64,000 nucleotides of DNA from an uncultured Actinomycetes bacterium (GCA_903896045.1 CAITWD010000017.1:62001-126000), one strand, 5' to 3'. Shown: positions 35,728-44,866, numbered from the stretch's first letter. Numbers and translations: made by a program. Notes: a model not told the origin generated them from the sequence alone.

Positions 35728-35755
35728 AAGCTAGCAGCACATCTGTGAAGTTCAA
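35728..35755 (-). promoter_or_regulatory. Promoter of the NlpC/P60 gene
   Basis: On the minus strand: TTGAAC (35755-35750), 16-nt spacer, TAGCTT (35733-35728), giving a leader of about 50 nt to the ATC start. Confidence 0.55.
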
Positions 35756-36041
35756 GCATGTTCGGCCGCCTGCACGGGTTGTTGCATGCGAGGATTAATT
35801 TATCGGTCTGCGCGGCTGGCACAGGAAATAAGTCCTGCATCTGGAATTTTTGTTGCCGAGATCGTCGACTGTCAGAGGGATCTGAGAAACTGCAAAAGAC
35901 GCCCGCCGTGATACCCACCACGCGCCCAACCCCCGCATATTGGGGGGAAGGTTAAGACTTTGCAAATCGATATGTTCTGTGACGTGGAATCGATGATTTC
36001 GCCACAGTGCTCGGCTTTTCATTACGCAAAAAAAGGAACCC
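35756..36041. other. Divergent intergenic region
   Basis: Separates the NlpC/P60 promoter from the DsbA-like gene. I looked for the c-di-AMP (ydaO) riboswitch that precedes many actinobacterial peptidoglycan hydrolase genes and did not find its conserved blocks. No ORF is supported. AAAAAAAGGAA at about 36028-36038 is the ribosome-binding site of the right-hand gene. Confidence 0.5.
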
Positions 36042-36692
36042 ATGGAACAGTCATCCGATCATGTCGTGCTCGATGTCTTCTCCGACGTTGCCTGCCCGTG
36101 GTGTTTTGTGGGCCTGCGGATGCTGCAGCAGGCGCGTGAGGGCTGGGACGGACCCAGTGTCGATCTGCAGTGGCGTGCCTTTCAGCTCGCACCAGAGAAC
36201 CCACCCGAAGGCATTTCTTTTGCACGCGTGATTGAAGAGAAGTTTGGTGGCGCCCAGCAGTACGAGGCCGCAACGGATCGTCTGCGCGAGGTTGGTCGCG
36301 AGGTCGGGATCCCATTTGCGCTTGAGCGGATCAAAGTCAGCCCGAATACCCGCCTGGCACACGCAGTCATTGCCCAGGCGCGACAGACCGGTGATCCAGA
36401 TGTGGTCGTAGAAGCGCTCTTTACGGGGTATTTCTGCGAAGGGGTCAATATCAGTGACCCGGAAGAGATCGTCGCATTGCTCGGGCGCCATGGCGCCGAT
36501 CCTGATCCTGCCCAACTTATTGCTGCCGCACAGACGGCCGGGGCGCAGGCATCAGTCGACGAAGACCTTGCGATTGGCGCACGTATTGGCGCGTCTGCAG
36601 TTCCGCTCTTTGTTGTCGATGGCGTACGCGCAATCGTGGGGGCGCATCCCCCTGAGGCGATTCGTCAGCTCATTCTGGGGGATGCCAGCTAG
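36042..36692 (+). CDS. DsbA-family (FrnE-like) dithiol oxidoreductase
   Basis: 216 aa thioredoxin-fold protein with inserted helical domain. The redox site is DVACPWCFVGLRML (CPWC, about residues 18-21); the second signature is GASAVPLFVVDG with the cis-proline. No signal peptide, so it is cytoplasmic, as for FrnE/HCCA-isomerase-like members. Substrates are likely small thiols or stress-damaged proteins. A strong AAAAGGAA precedes the ATG. It converges with the small gene at 36706. Confidence 0.9.
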   Translation: MEQSSDHVVLDVFSDVACPWCFVGLRMLQQAREGWDGPSVDLQWRAFQLAPENPPEGISFARVIEEKFGGAQQYEAATDRLREVGREVGIPFALERIKVSPNTRLAHAVIAQARQTGDPDVVVEALFTGYFCEGVNISDPEEIVALLGRHGADPDPAQLIAAAQTAGAQASVDEDLAIGARIGASAVPLFVVDGVRAIVGAHPPEAIRQLILGDAS

Positions 36693-36705
36693 CGCAATCG
36701 CGCGG

Positions 36706-37167
36706 TTAGGCGACCCCTTCGGGCGATTCCTCAATTGTCGGGGGACCCCGCTTGGCGTCCTCCTTGGCAATTGCCTCCTCAAATCGGCGCAGCACATCCT
36801 CAGGTACTGGCCCTTCGGGGATCTCCATCTGCCCGGTGCGGCGCACCCCCTCTGACCGCGGGCGCCTCGGCGCACCGGCAGCAGGCGCACCGGTTGTCTG
36901 ATCCTGGTCGCCCGGCACACGGGGGATGGTATTCGCGCGCTCCGCATCGAGAATCTCTGATGGAGTATCAACGATGACACCCTCGCACTCGACCACAACG
37001 CGATATTGACCCGTGCGATCCCCATGGAGCCCGCCGAGACGTTCACGTTCGTCTTCTGCGGCAAGTGCCGCATCGCGTTCGCTACGGTGGCGGCTCATCT
37101 CGCTGCGTTGGGCCGCAGATGACCCGGCGTGTCCCACGATGACCACCGTGTAACGCTTACGCAACAT
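36706..37167 (-). CDS. Hypothetical charged protein, 153 aa
   Basis: Not recognised. It opens with a basic strand-like segment (MLRKRYTVVIVGHAGSS), has a charged helix (RSERDAALAAEDERERLGG), a short beta part (GQYRVVVECEGVIVDTP) and a disordered Ala/Pro/Arg-rich linker. The end, GPVPEDVLRRFEEAIAKEDA, closely resembles the C-terminus of the 70-aa protein encoded 200 bp away. The ATG at 37167 has GGTGG about 4-8 nt upstream. The shared helix suggests a common partner or a common origin. Confidence 0.55.
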   Translation of the reverse strand: MLRKRYTVVIVGHAGSSAAQRSEMSRHRSERDAALAAEDERERLGGLHGDRTGQYRVVVECEGVIVDTPSEILDAERANTIPRVPGDQDQTTGAPAAGAPRRPRSEGVRRTGQMEIPEGPVPEDVLRRFEEAIAKEDAKRGPPTIEESPEGVA

Positions 37168-37367
37168 GGTGCCACCACGTCATTGAGGTCATCTGCGAGG
37201 ACGAAAAAGCGGTGAAACGAGACACGAGCGTGTGGAGTCCATCCTTCGAGAGCGGTCGTCATCGGCGAGAGCCACTGCGCCGAAGACGACAGGTACTCGC
37301 CGCGATGACGCGACGAGTATGCAGTCGATCAGAACGCCCTTCGGCGAGTGCGCCGAGGGGCTGCACA

Positions 37368-37580
37368 TTACAACGAGCTGCGCTCGCTACGGTCGACGCG
37401 GCGAGATTCTTCGCGGGCAATCGCATCTTCGAAGTAGCGAATCACCGATGCGGGGACGCGACCAGATGGAACGTCGTCCCAATCGGAGGACACAACCTGC
37501 AGCACTGGCTGGCGGCTGGTCGGTGACTCGTCGTAGGAGGCGAACTGTGCGGCAGTGGCGGCCGAAGCATTGTCAGACAT
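37368..37580 (-). CDS. Small protein, 70 aa, sharing a C-terminal motif with its neighbour
   Basis: Starts at the ATG at 37580 with GGGAG 7 nt upstream. The N-terminal half is polar and likely disordered, then LQVVSSDWDDVPSG and GRVPASVIRYFEDAIAREES, a predicted helix of the form VPxxVxRxFExAIAxE. The same motif ends the 153-aa protein at 36706-37167. A hairpin CTTCGGCG/CGCCGAGG (37339-37358) lies just past its stop. Between the two genes (37168-37338) no other ORF is convincing. Function unknown. Confidence 0.55.
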   Translation of the reverse strand: MSDNASAATAAQFASYDESPTSRQPVLQVVSSDWDDVPSGRVPASVIRYFEDAIAREESRRVDRSERSSL

Positions 37581-37686
37581 GGGTGGCTCCCAGGCAACGA
37601 GGATGTACGTGGCTCAATCTTCGCATCTGGCCCGGACATTCCTGCGGCCGGATGGCCATCTTTTGCAATGGATCCTACCCTGCCAA

Positions 37687-38127
37687 TTACGCGCTAAATG
37701 AATCCCCGCATGAGCATGTCCCAGTTGCATTGGGATTGGAGATGCGAAAGCCCCGTCGCAGCAGCCCGGATTCATAGTCGATGATCGATCCGGTGACGTG
37801 AATTGCACTCTTTAAGTCCATGAAAATACGGACCCCTTCACTGACCACTTCACGCTCGTCAGGAGCCAATTCGGCGTCGGTGCCGAGTAGATCCAGCTTG
37901 TACTCAAGTCCCGAGCAGCCGCCCGCCAAAATACGAAGGCGGACGCCTCGCTGGGCACCGGTGCGCTCGGCCGATTCTGAGATGTAGGCGGCTGCGGCGG
38001 GGCTGACGCGGACAAGTCCTGCATCGATTCCCGCCTCTTGCGCTGCGCGTGCGGCCCGCGCGCGCTCGCGCGCTGCTGCCTTTTTTTCCTCGAGTGTCAG
38101 AGGCGCCACTGCGGTTGACTCAGCCAT
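37687..38127 (-). CDS. A-type iron-sulfur carrier (IscA/ErpA/SufA family)
   Basis: 146 aa. The HesB-like domain (from about residue 38) has the three ligand cysteines in ILAGGCSGLEYKLDL and the C-terminal GTCSCGDSFSA. It accepts nascent clusters from the SufBCD scaffold and hands them to apoproteins. An N-terminal extension of about 35 residues rich in Ala, Arg and Glu (LEEKKAAARERARAARAAQE) is not part of the usual domain and should form a helix. Its ATG overlaps the end of the SufT-like gene by 8 bp, so it is the last gene of the suf operon. Confidence 0.92.
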   Translation of the reverse strand: MAESTAVAPLTLEEKKAAARERARAARAAQEAGIDAGLVRVSPAAAAYISESAERTGAQRGVRLRILAGGCSGLEYKLDLLGTDAELAPDEREVVSEGVRIFMDLKSAIHVTGSIIDYESGLLRRGFRISNPNATGTCSCGDSFSA

Positions 38128-38431
38128 ATCCCATTACCTTCATCATGAATCGACCCTCTTCGGTCATCATCTCTGGACTCCAGGCCGGTTCCCAGACCCA
38201 GCTAATGTCGACATCGGTGACGCCCTCCAGCGGCGCGACTGCCGCCTTGGAATCTCCGAGGATTTGTTCGGTCAATGGGCATCCCATCGATGTAAGTGTC
38301 ATCTCGAGGCGGACAAATCCGTCTTGGGAGATATCAACCCCATAGAGCAGCCCGAGGTCAACGATGTTGATCCCGAGTTCGGGGTCTTCGACCTGTTTCA
38401 TTGCGCTGCGCACATCGTCTTCGGTAATCAT
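38120..38431 (-). CDS. SufT-like (DUF59/MIP18) metal-sulfur cluster assembly factor
   Basis: 103 aa single DUF59 domain: VRSAMKQVEDPELGINIVDL, LGLLYGV, RLEMTLTSMGCPLTEQI with the conserved cysteine, and VDISWVWEPAWSPEMMTEEG. SufT/PaaD-type proteins help cluster maturation, mainly under high demand. The ATG at 38431 overlaps the sufU stop by 4 bp, which sets the start; the frame upstream is only sufU antisense-phase sequence. A second DUF59 domain is fused in the Mrp protein at 48 kb. Confidence 0.93.
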   Translation of the reverse strand: MITEDDVRSAMKQVEDPELGINIVDLGLLYGVDISQDGFVRLEMTLTSMGCPLTEQILGDSKAAVAPLEGVTDVDISWVWEPAWSPEMMTEEGRFMMKVMGYG

Positions 38432-38877
38432 TGGTCTTCCTGTGCCGTGGGGGTGCCGTTGATCAGTCCATCTTTGAGGGCCATCCATGACAGTAATGCA
38501 CATTTGATGCGCACGGGGTACTTGGCGACCCCCTCAAGTGCAATCGCATCGCCAAGAATTGTCTCATCAGCGACGATTTCTCCATGCATCACCCGTCGAA
38601 AATGCTCAATCATGGCGAGCGCGTCTGCAACGGAGTGGCCGACGACTGCATCGCTCATCATGGATGCCGAGCTTTGAGAGATTGAGCACCCTTCGCCCGC
38701 GTGGGCAATCTCTGTGATCTGATCGTCGACGATGCGCACGGTGATGTGGAGTTCATCTCCGCAGAGGGGATTTTGCTGATCGACCTCGATTGTCGGCTCG
38801 GAAAGGGTCCCACGATGCCGAGGGCGTCGATAGTGATCGAGGATGAGTTGTTGGTAGAGGTCGTCGAGTCCGGGCAT
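38428..38877 (-). CDS. sufU: SufU sulfur-transfer protein
   Basis: 149 aa. Zinc-dependent sulfur acceptor for SufS. The three cysteines are in QQNPLCGDELHITV, GEGCSISQSSASMMSDA and YPVRIKCALLSW, with the Asp after the first Cys, and the usual SufU insertion before the last Cys. The start LDDLYQQLILDHYRRPRHRG is typical. The ATG at 38877 lies 4 bp after the sufS stop; it overlaps the SufT-like gene by 4 bp. Confidence 0.95.
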   Translation of the reverse strand: MPGLDDLYQQLILDHYRRPRHRGTLSEPTIEVDQQNPLCGDELHITVRIVDDQITEIAHAGEGCSISQSSASMMSDAVVGHSVADALAMIEHFRRVMHGEIVADETILGDAIALEGVAKYPVRIKCALLSWMALKDGLINGTPTAQEDQ

Positions 38878-38881
38878 GTGA

Positions 38882-40123
38882 CTAGCGGGCAAAGTAGGCG
38901 CGGGCGCGATGCAGGGCCGTGACGAGCGCGTCGATGTCATCGGTGTCGTTGTAGATATAGGTGCTGGCACGTGCGGTTGCGTTGACGCCGAGCGCCCGCA
39001 TCAATGGCTTTGCACAATGATGGCCCGCACGCACGCAGACATTGTCCTCATCGACGAGTTGCGCGATGTCGTGGGGGTGGAGATCGGGGAGATGGAAACT
39101 GAGTGCCCCGCCCCGTCGAGCAGGATCCCGCGGACCGAAAATGCGCAGCCCATCGATTTCAGACAGCGCATCAAGCGCATACGTGGTGAGGTGTACTTCG
39201 TGAGCGCGTACCGCATCGAGGCCGAGCGATGACAAATATATGCATGCTGCGCCGAGGCCGACCGATTCGGCGATCGGCGGCGTTCCCGCTTCAAACTTGT
39301 TCGGAAGATCTGCCCAGTCGGATCCATCTGTTCGGACATCAGCGATCATTTCCCCGCCGCCCAGAAATGGCTCCATGCCATCGAGGATCTCGGGTCGACC
39401 GACAAGGACCCCGATCCCCGTGGGACCCAGCATTTTGTGGCCGGTAAAGGCCATGAAATCGCATCCGATACCGGCGAAGCTCACGGGCATATGCGGAACG
39501 CTTTGCGAGGCATCGACCAGCACAAGTGCGCCATGCGCATGGGCCCGCGCCACGATGTCTGCCACGGGATTCACAGTTCCCAAGACGTTTGAGACATGCA
39601 CGATGCTCACCATGCGCACCGGTGCGCTGGCAAGGGTGTGATCAATCCACTCATGATCGAGTTCCCCATCCGGGGTGATCGGTGCGAATCGCACCTCGGC
39701 CCCGGTCATCTTCGCGACGATCTGCCATGGGACGATGCCGCTGTGATGCTCCATCTCGGTGACCATGACGACATCGTTTGGGCGCAGCGTGCGCAAGCCC
39801 CATGCCCAGGCAACCAGATTGATCGCCTCGGTCGCGTTCTTGGTGAAGATGGTCCCCGCCAGAGGTGCCGCAACGAGCTCGGCGACCGCACGGCGCCCAT
39901 CCTCAAATCGCTCAGTGGCCTCTTGGGCGAGTCGATAGACACCGCGATGTACATTCGCATTTGCGCATCGGTAGTAGTCGTCCATTGCCTCGAGGACCGC
40001 ATTGGGTTTCTGCGAGGTGGCTGCAGAGTCGAGGTACACCAAGCGCGCGCCGCCCTCTGTGGGGGCCAGGAGAGAGAAATCCTGGCGCACCCTCAGAGGA
40101 TTAATCAGCGCGGCATGTGTCAC
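38882..40123 (-). CDS. sufS: Cysteine desulfurase SufS
   Basis: 413 aa PLP enzyme that takes sulfur from cysteine. The PLP lysine is in FMAFTGHKMLGPTGIGVL and the persulfide cysteine in CVRAGHHCAKPLMRALG, characteristic of type II desulfurases. YLDSAATSQKPNAVLEAMDD and YYRCANANVHRGVYRLA lie near the start. It transfers sulfur to SufU, encoded next. Starts 6 bp after sufC. Confidence 0.96.
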   Translation of the reverse strand: MTHAALINPLRVRQDFSLLAPTEGGARLVYLDSAATSQKPNAVLEAMDDYYRCANANVHRGVYRLAQEATERFEDGRRAVAELVAAPLAGTIFTKNATEAINLVAWAWGLRTLRPNDVVMVTEMEHHSGIVPWQIVAKMTGAEVRFAPITPDGELDHEWIDHTLASAPVRMVSIVHVSNVLGTVNPVADIVARAHAHGALVLVDASQSVPHMPVSFAGIGCDFMAFTGHKMLGPTGIGVLVGRPEILDGMEPFLGGGEMIADVRTDGSDWADLPNKFEAGTPPIAESVGLGAACIYLSSLGLDAVRAHEVHLTTYALDALSEIDGLRIFGPRDPARRGGALSFHLPDLHPHDIAQLVDEDNVCVRAGHHCAKPLMRALGVNATARASTYIYNDTDDIDALVTALHRARAYFAR

Positions 40124-40129
40124 CGAGTG

Positions 40130-40897
40130 TTATGCCCCGGGAGCGATTGCTGGCTCAGCTGAGCCATATTGGGCGTATCCGCCCGCTTCGAGCTCATCGG
40201 CGAGCTCTGGGCCACCGGTGCGCACGATCTTGCCTTCAAACATCACGTGGACGACATCCGGAGTGATGTACTGCAGGATGCGTGTGTAGTGGGTGATGAT
40301 GAGTGCACCAAGCTGTGGGCCGCGAAGGCTGTTGACGCCTCGGCTCACCACCTTGAGTGCATCGACATCAAGACCGGAATCGGTTTCATCAAGCACGGCA
40401 AAACGCGGCTCGAGCATCGCCATCTGCAAGATCTCGTGACGCTTCTTCTCGCCACCGGAGAAGCCTTCGTTGAGATAGCGATCGGTAAAGCTTGGGTCGA
40501 ATTCGAGCAGCTTGCTCTTTTCTTGAAAGAGCTTCATGAAATCCCGTGGACTCATCTCTTCACCGCGCACGGCGTTGAGGGATGTCCTCAAAAAGTTGAG
40601 CACCGACACACCGGGAACTTCCACGGGGTACTGCATCGCCAAAAAGAAGCCGGCCTGCGCGCGCTCGTCGACTTCCATGTCGAGCAGGTCCTTGCCATCA
40701 AAGATCACCGAACCGCCGGTAATGTCATAGCGAGGGTGGCCTGCGAGTGCATAGGCAAGAGTGCTTTTACCTGAGCCATTGGGGCCCATCAGCGCGTGAA
40801 TCTCGCCCTGAGGGATCTCAAGGTCAACGCCCTTGAGAATGGCACGGCCCTCGACTGCGACTTCGAGGCCTTTAATTTGAAGGATAGGATCGGCCAA
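40130..40897 (-). CDS. sufC: Fe-S assembly ATPase SufC
   Basis: 255 aa ABC-type ATPase that drives the SufBCD scaffold; it is soluble, not a transporter. Walker A MGPNGSGKSTLAYALAG, the SufC-specific GGEKKRHEILQMAMLEPRFA, Walker B AVLDETDSGLDVDALK and the switch ITHYTRIL are present. The start is a TTG at 40897, chosen because AGGAG lies 10 nt upstream and the extension to 41074 is antisense-like and overlaps the Rieske gene. Confidence 0.95.
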   Translation of the reverse strand: MADPILQIKGLEVAVEGRAILKGVDLEIPQGEIHALMGPNGSGKSTLAYALAGHPRYDITGGSVIFDGKDLLDMEVDERAQAGFFLAMQYPVEVPGVSVLNFLRTSLNAVRGEEMSPRDFMKLFQEKSKLLEFDPSFTDRYLNEGFSGGEKKRHEILQMAMLEPRFAVLDETDSGLDVDALKVVSRGVNSLRGPQLGALIITHYTRILQYITPDVVHVMFEGKIVRTGGPELADELEAGGYAQYGSAEPAIAPGA

Positions 40898-40917
40898 CTG
40901 AGAGAGTCTCCTGGTTG

Positions 40918-41265
40918 CTAGTTGCCGTACAGGGGATGCGGTCGGCTGGGTGTGGGGTCCACGAGGACCCGCCCATCCTGAAGCGCCACCGCGAATATGG
41001 GAAGTGGCGCACTTGCCGGAGGGGTGAGGGCATCGCCGGTAATCACCGAAAACACCGCCCCATGCCGAGGGCATTCAATGCGGTCACCATCGACCCAGCC
41101 CCCGGAGAGCGATTGCAATGCATGGGTGCACACATCGTGAACTGCATGAATTGCGCCATCGACATTGACCAGACAGATTGGCGTTCCATTGACCTCCACC
41201 CGAACCGGGGTGTCGGCGGGAATGTCGGCAACTGCACTGACATCGATGTAGGACCCGTTGCTCAT
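40918..41265 (-). CDS. Rieske [2Fe-2S] ferredoxin
   Basis: 115 aa. The two cluster motifs CTHALQ (Cys-x-His) and CPRHGAVF (Cys-xx-His) with VNVDGAIHAVHD before them form a small non-heme-oxygenase-type or NirD-like ferredoxin. Its position between sufD and sufC is common in actinobacteria, and it may supply electrons for cluster assembly. The ATG overlaps the sufD stop by 4 bp. No oxygenase partner is present. Confidence 0.93.
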   Translation of the reverse strand: MSNGSYIDVSAVADIPADTPVRVEVNGTPICLVNVDGAIHAVHDVCTHALQSLSGGWVDGDRIECPRHGAVFSVITGDALTPPASAPLPIFAVALQDGRVLVDPTPSRPHPLYGN

Positions 41266-42485
41266 GCGAGCTTTCGGGCGACTGCGTGTTCGAGATCTTG
41301 ACGCACCTCATCAAGTTCAACGTGTGCCAGAACCTCTTGCAAAAAGCCGATGACGATCAGTTGCTTTGCGGTTTCCTCGGGAACACCGCGGGAGCGAAGA
41401 TAAAAGAGGTGCTCATCATCGACGCGTCCGACTGCACCTGCGTGGGAGCACTTGACTTCAGCCGTTTCGATTTCAAGAAATGGGATCGTGTCGGCACGCG
41501 CGCCTTCGTTGAGGACGAGGTTTCGGTTGGTTTGGTATGCGTCGGTACCGGGGGCTCCCGGAGGGACGACGAGATTGCCAAAGAAGACCGTGTGGGCCTT
41601 GTCCTTGAGTGCGCCCTTGTAGAGCAGGTTCGAGTAGGACCGCGGCGCCTCATGACGCGCAATCACACGGTGCTCAAAGTGTTGATGATCGTCGGCAAAA
41701 AAGAGTCCCAATGCACGCGAGTCAGAGCCTGATCCGCGGGCGATGTGGGTTGCCTCGACGCGCACCACGTCGCCGCCAAGGGTGACGCAGACCGAGCGCA
41801 CACGCGCATCCTTGCCTGCACTGGCGGTAATGCGTGCGTGATGACGTACGCCCTTACCCCATTCGATCAATGAGAGATGCTCAAGTTCTCCACCCTCGGC
41901 AACGACGATCTCTGTCGCGCTTGAGACGGTGACGGGAGCGGCAAGATCGCTCGATCGATACCGATCAATCACTGTCGCCTTGCCGCCCTCCTCGACCACA
42001 ACCAGGGTGCGTGCAGTCACTTGCCCATGGGCACCCGTCGCGGTCAAAAAGGTTTCGGTCGGCAGGGTGAGGTGTGCGCCACGGGGTACGTAGATAAATG
42101 TGCCCGCCTGCCAGTGTGCAGCATTGAGAGCACCCGGACGATCCTCAAAGCCAATCAACTGATAGAGGTGACGACGCACGAGGTCCTCGTGATCAATCAG
42201 CGCTTGGCCAAGCTCGGCCACGATGACCCCATCGGGCAGCTCGAGGTCGGTCGGCTCCGCGGGGAGTCCATCCACAAATGTCAGCCGTGCCGAACGCGGT
42301 CCTTGGGTGCGAGTGTCTGTGGTCTGCGTGGTGGTGCCATCTGCCGGCGGACCTCCCACGAGGCCCAGATCTGCCGGCGGAGTGAAGCGCCATTCCTCTT
42401 CTTCGCCCGTGAGAATCGGGAGTTGGTCCAGATTCATGGTCGCGGTCTGGCGCGCCTCTACTGCCCAACTTGGCGCGTTAGCCAA
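41262..42485 (-). CDS. sufD: Fe-S assembly protein SufD
   Basis: 407 aa. Beta-helix scaffold subunit related to Suf[21 protein letters not shown] near the N-terminus, then [50 protein letters not shown] and the SufB/D C-terminus [20 protein letters not shown] with [20 protein letters not shown]. The start is most likely the TTG at 42485: GGAGGG lies 5 nt upstream (inside the end of sufB) and the product then begins [15 protein letters not shown], as in other SufD proteins. It overlaps sufB by 8 bp. Confidence 0.94.
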   Translation of the reverse strand: MANAPSWAVEARQTATMNLDQLPILTGEEEEWRFTPPADLGLVGGPPADGTTTQTTDTRTQGPRSARLTFVDGLPAEPTDLELPDGVIVAELGQALIDHEDLVRRHLYQLIGFEDRPGALNAAHWQAGTFIYVPRGAHLTLPTETFLTATGAHGQVTARTLVVVEEGGKATVIDRYRSSDLAAPVTVSSATEIVVAEGGELEHLSLIEWGKGVRHHARITASAGKDARVRSVCVTLGGDVVRVEATHIARGSGSDSRALGLFFADDHQHFEHRVIARHEAPRSYSNLLYKGALKDKAHTVFFGNLVVPPGAPGTDAYQTNRNLVLNEGARADTIPFLEIETAEVKCSHAGAVGRVDDEHLFYLRSRGVPEETAKQLIVIGFLQEVLAHVELDEVRQDLEHAVARKLA

Positions 42486-43887
42486 TGCTGCCCTCCATCT
42501 GAAGCTCGATGAGGCGGTTGAGTTCCACGGCGTACTCCATGGGGAGTTCCTTGGCGATGGGCTCAATGAAGCCACGCACGATCATCGCCATTGCCTCTGT
42601 CTCTGACATGCCACGGCTCATCAGGTAGAAGATCTGATCGTCGCCCACCTTCGACACTGTCGCCTCGTGACCGACCGATGCATCCTCTTCTTGAATGTCC
42701 ATGTAGGGATAGGTGTCAGAACGGCTGTCCTCATCGAGGAGCAGGGCGTCACAGACAACCGATGCCTTCGCGCGACGTGCGCCTGGCTCGACCTTGACGA
42801 GCCCGCGATATGAGGTGCGACCGCCACCACGACTAATCGACTTCGACACGATTGTCGATGAGGTGTCGGGTGCCACATGGACCATCTTGGCGCCGGCGTC
42901 TTGGTGCATCCCTTCGCTGGCAAACGCCACCGAGAGCACCTCGCCACGCGCACCGCGGCCGGTCAACCAGACCGCCGGGTACTTCATGGTGACCTTGCTG
43001 CCCAGGTTTCCGTCAACCCATTCCATCGTGGCATTCTCGTGTGCAACGGCCCGCTTGGTCACCAGGTTGTAGACGTTGGTCGACCAATTCTGGATGGTCG
43101 AGTAGCGGCAGCGCGCTCCCTCTTTGACGATGATCTCGACGACCGCTGAGTGCAGGCTGTCGGAGCTGTACACCGGTGCGGTGCATCCTTCGACATAGTG
43201 CACGTAGGAGCCGGGCTCGCAGATAATCAGCGTCCGCTCAAACTGGCCCATGTTTTCGGCATTGATGCGGAAGTAGGCCTGCAGCGGGATTTCCACCTCG
43301 ACCCCTTCAGGGATCCAGATGAACGACCCCCCAGACCACACGGCGCTGTTGAGCGCAGCAAGCTTGTTGTCGCCGGGGGGAATGATCGTTGCCCAGTACT
43401 TGCGAAAGAGTTCCTCGTGCTCGCGCAGCGCGGTGTCGGTGTCACAGAAGATGACACCCTTCTTTTCGAGGTCTTCGCGAATGGAGTGGTAGACCACTTC
43501 GCTTTCGTACTGCGCGGACACACCCGAGAGGTACTTCTGCTCAGCCTCAGGAATGCCGAGCCGGTCGAAGGTGTTTTTGATGTCGGTGGGGACGTCATCC
43601 CAATCTTTGCCCTGCTTCTCCGACGCGCGGATGAAGTAGAAGATGTCCTGGAAGTCGATGCCGCTGAGATCAGAACCCCAGTTTGGCATAGGCTTACTCT
43701 CGAAGATCTCGAGTGAGCGCAAACGGAACTTGGTCATCCATTCGGGCTCGTTCTTGAGAAACGAGATCTCCCGCACCACGTCTGCGCTCAGCCCCTTCTT
43801 GGGAGTGAACACATAGTGGGCTGGATCGTGCCAGCCAAACTTGTACTGCCCGAAACCCTCGAGCTCGGGCGGTGTGGTTGTCGACAC
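42478..43887 (-). CDS. sufB: Fe-S assembly protein SufB
   Basis: 469 aa scaffold subunit on which the cluster is built. Seen: [62 protein letters not shown]-like [20 protein letters not shown], and [20 protein letters not shown] with [18 protein letters not shown]. The GTG at 43887 has AGGAGAAGG just upstream and follows a good promoter by about 20 nt. First gene of the operon; divergent from the SufR-like regulator. Confidence 0.96.
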   Translation of the reverse strand: MSTTTPPELEGFGQYKFGWHDPAHYVFTPKKGLSADVVREISFLKNEPEWMTKFRLRSLEIFESKPMPNWGSDLSGIDFQDIFYFIRASEKQGKDWDDVPTDIKNTFDRLGIPEAEQKYLSGVSAQYESEVVYHSIREDLEKKGVIFCDTDTALREHEELFRKYWATIIPPGDNKLAALNSAVWSGGSFIWIPEGVEVEIPLQAYFRINAENMGQFERTLIICEPGSYVHYVEGCTAPVYSSDSLHSAVVEIIVKEGARCRYSTIQNWSTNVYNLVTKRAVAHENATMEWVDGNLGSKVTMKYPAVWLTGRGARGEVLSVAFASEGMHQDAGAKMVHVAPDTSSTIVSKSISRGGGRTSYRGLVKVEPGARRAKASVVCDALLLDEDSRSDTYPYMDIQEEDASVGHEATVSKVGDDQIFYLMSRGMSETEAMAMIVRGFIEPIAKELPMEYAVELNRLIELQMEGSIG

Positions 43888-43912
43888 AGCCTTCTCCTGA
43901 AAGCAGAATGTG

Positions 43913-43941
43913 AGTAGAGGCCCCGTGGTCGGCAGTGTCAA
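43913..43941 (-). promoter_or_regulatory. Promoter of the suf operon
   Basis: On the minus strand: perfect TTGACA (43941-43936), 17-nt spacer, TCTACT (43918-43913). The leader to the sufB GTG is about 20 nt. A palindrome ACAATTGT near 44023-44030 in the same divergent gap is a possible operator. Confidence 0.65.
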
Positions 43942-44090
43942 CTGCGCAATGAGGGGAGCCGCGCGTTCTTCTATAAGATACCTGCGTAACCGAAAAGCGG
44001 TAGCCCATACCGGCGATTCTTGGACAATTGTTTTCTCTCGCCGCATGAGTTCACCGAAATTGCGTCATGTGCCCACTTGGGGAGCACGTC

Positions 44091-44831
44091 ATGACCGACC
44101 AACTTGACATCAGGCCAGAGCACGCAGCACAGGCGCAGATCGAGCGTTTAGCGGTCGCCTTGGGGGATCCAACGCGGCGCCGGGTGTTCTTTATGGTGCG
44201 CGAGGCCGATGATGCGGTCAGTAAAGACCGAGTTGCCGAAGAGGTCGGAATTGATCGTCGCTTGGCGGGCTTTCACCTCGACAAACTCGTCGACCAAGGA
44301 TTTCTGACCGCTGATTTCAAGCGCCGTACCGGGAAAAGCGGCCCGGGGGCCGGTCGGCCAGCCAAGCACTATCGACTGGCCGCCGATGAATCCGCGGTCA
44401 TGTTGCCGGAGCGTCACTACGACCTGCTTGCCTCGCTGCTGCTCAAGGCAGCCGCCGATGAATCTGGTGCGTCACGTCAAGACATTCTTGAGCGGATCGG
44501 ATATGACTTCGGTTTTGAAGTTGGTCTGACCGAGGTCGCTGCTGGCCGCACGCGACCGGGTGAGGATGGCGTGAATGCCGTGGAGCAGGTGGTGCGTTTG
44601 CTCTCGCGCTATGGCTTTGCCGCACAGAATGAGGGTGACGGAACGATCCGCGCCTGCGCCTGCCCCTTTGAGGAACTCGCCTTTGATGATCCAGAACGCA
44701 TTTGCGGTCTCGATCGCTCAATTTGGAAGGGCATGCTCGCCGCCTTTGACGATGGGGCAACATTGAGTGTTGCGACAACGCGGGCAAAGGGCGATGTCGC
44801 CTGTATCGCTGAGGTACTGGGAACGCCGTAG
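44091..44831 (+). CDS. SufR-like winged-helix transcriptional regulator
   Basis: 246 aa. N-terminal ArsR/MarR-type winged helix (RRRVFFMVREADDAVSKDRV, then LAGFHLDKLVDQGFLTADF), with the DNA-binding GRPAKHYRL wing. The C-terminal half carries four cysteines (RACACPFEELAF, ERICGLDR, GDVACIAEV) able to hold an iron-sulfur cluster, as in SufR repressors. Divergent position from sufB supports cluster-dependent control of the suf operon. The ATG at 44091 with GGGGAG 7 nt upstream is preferred to 44067. Confidence 0.88.
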   Translation: MTDQLDIRPEHAAQAQIERLAVALGDPTRRRVFFMVREADDAVSKDRVAEEVGIDRRLAGFHLDKLVDQGFLTADFKRRTGKSGPGAGRPAKHYRLAADESAVMLPERHYDLLASLLLKAAADESGASRQDILERIGYDFGFEVGLTEVAAGRTRPGEDGVNAVEQVVRLLSRYGFAAQNEGDGTIRACACPFEELAFDDPERICGLDRSIWKGMLAAFDDGATLSVATTRAKGDVACIAEVLGTP

Positions 44832-44866
44832 GACATTGGTGGATCCAGATGCGGCGTACGCGTTGC

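Noticed and set aside
35670-36041. Possible c-di-AMP riboswitch before the NlpC/P60 gene
   Set aside because: Such switches precede many actinobacterial hydrolase genes, but the conserved blocks are not present.
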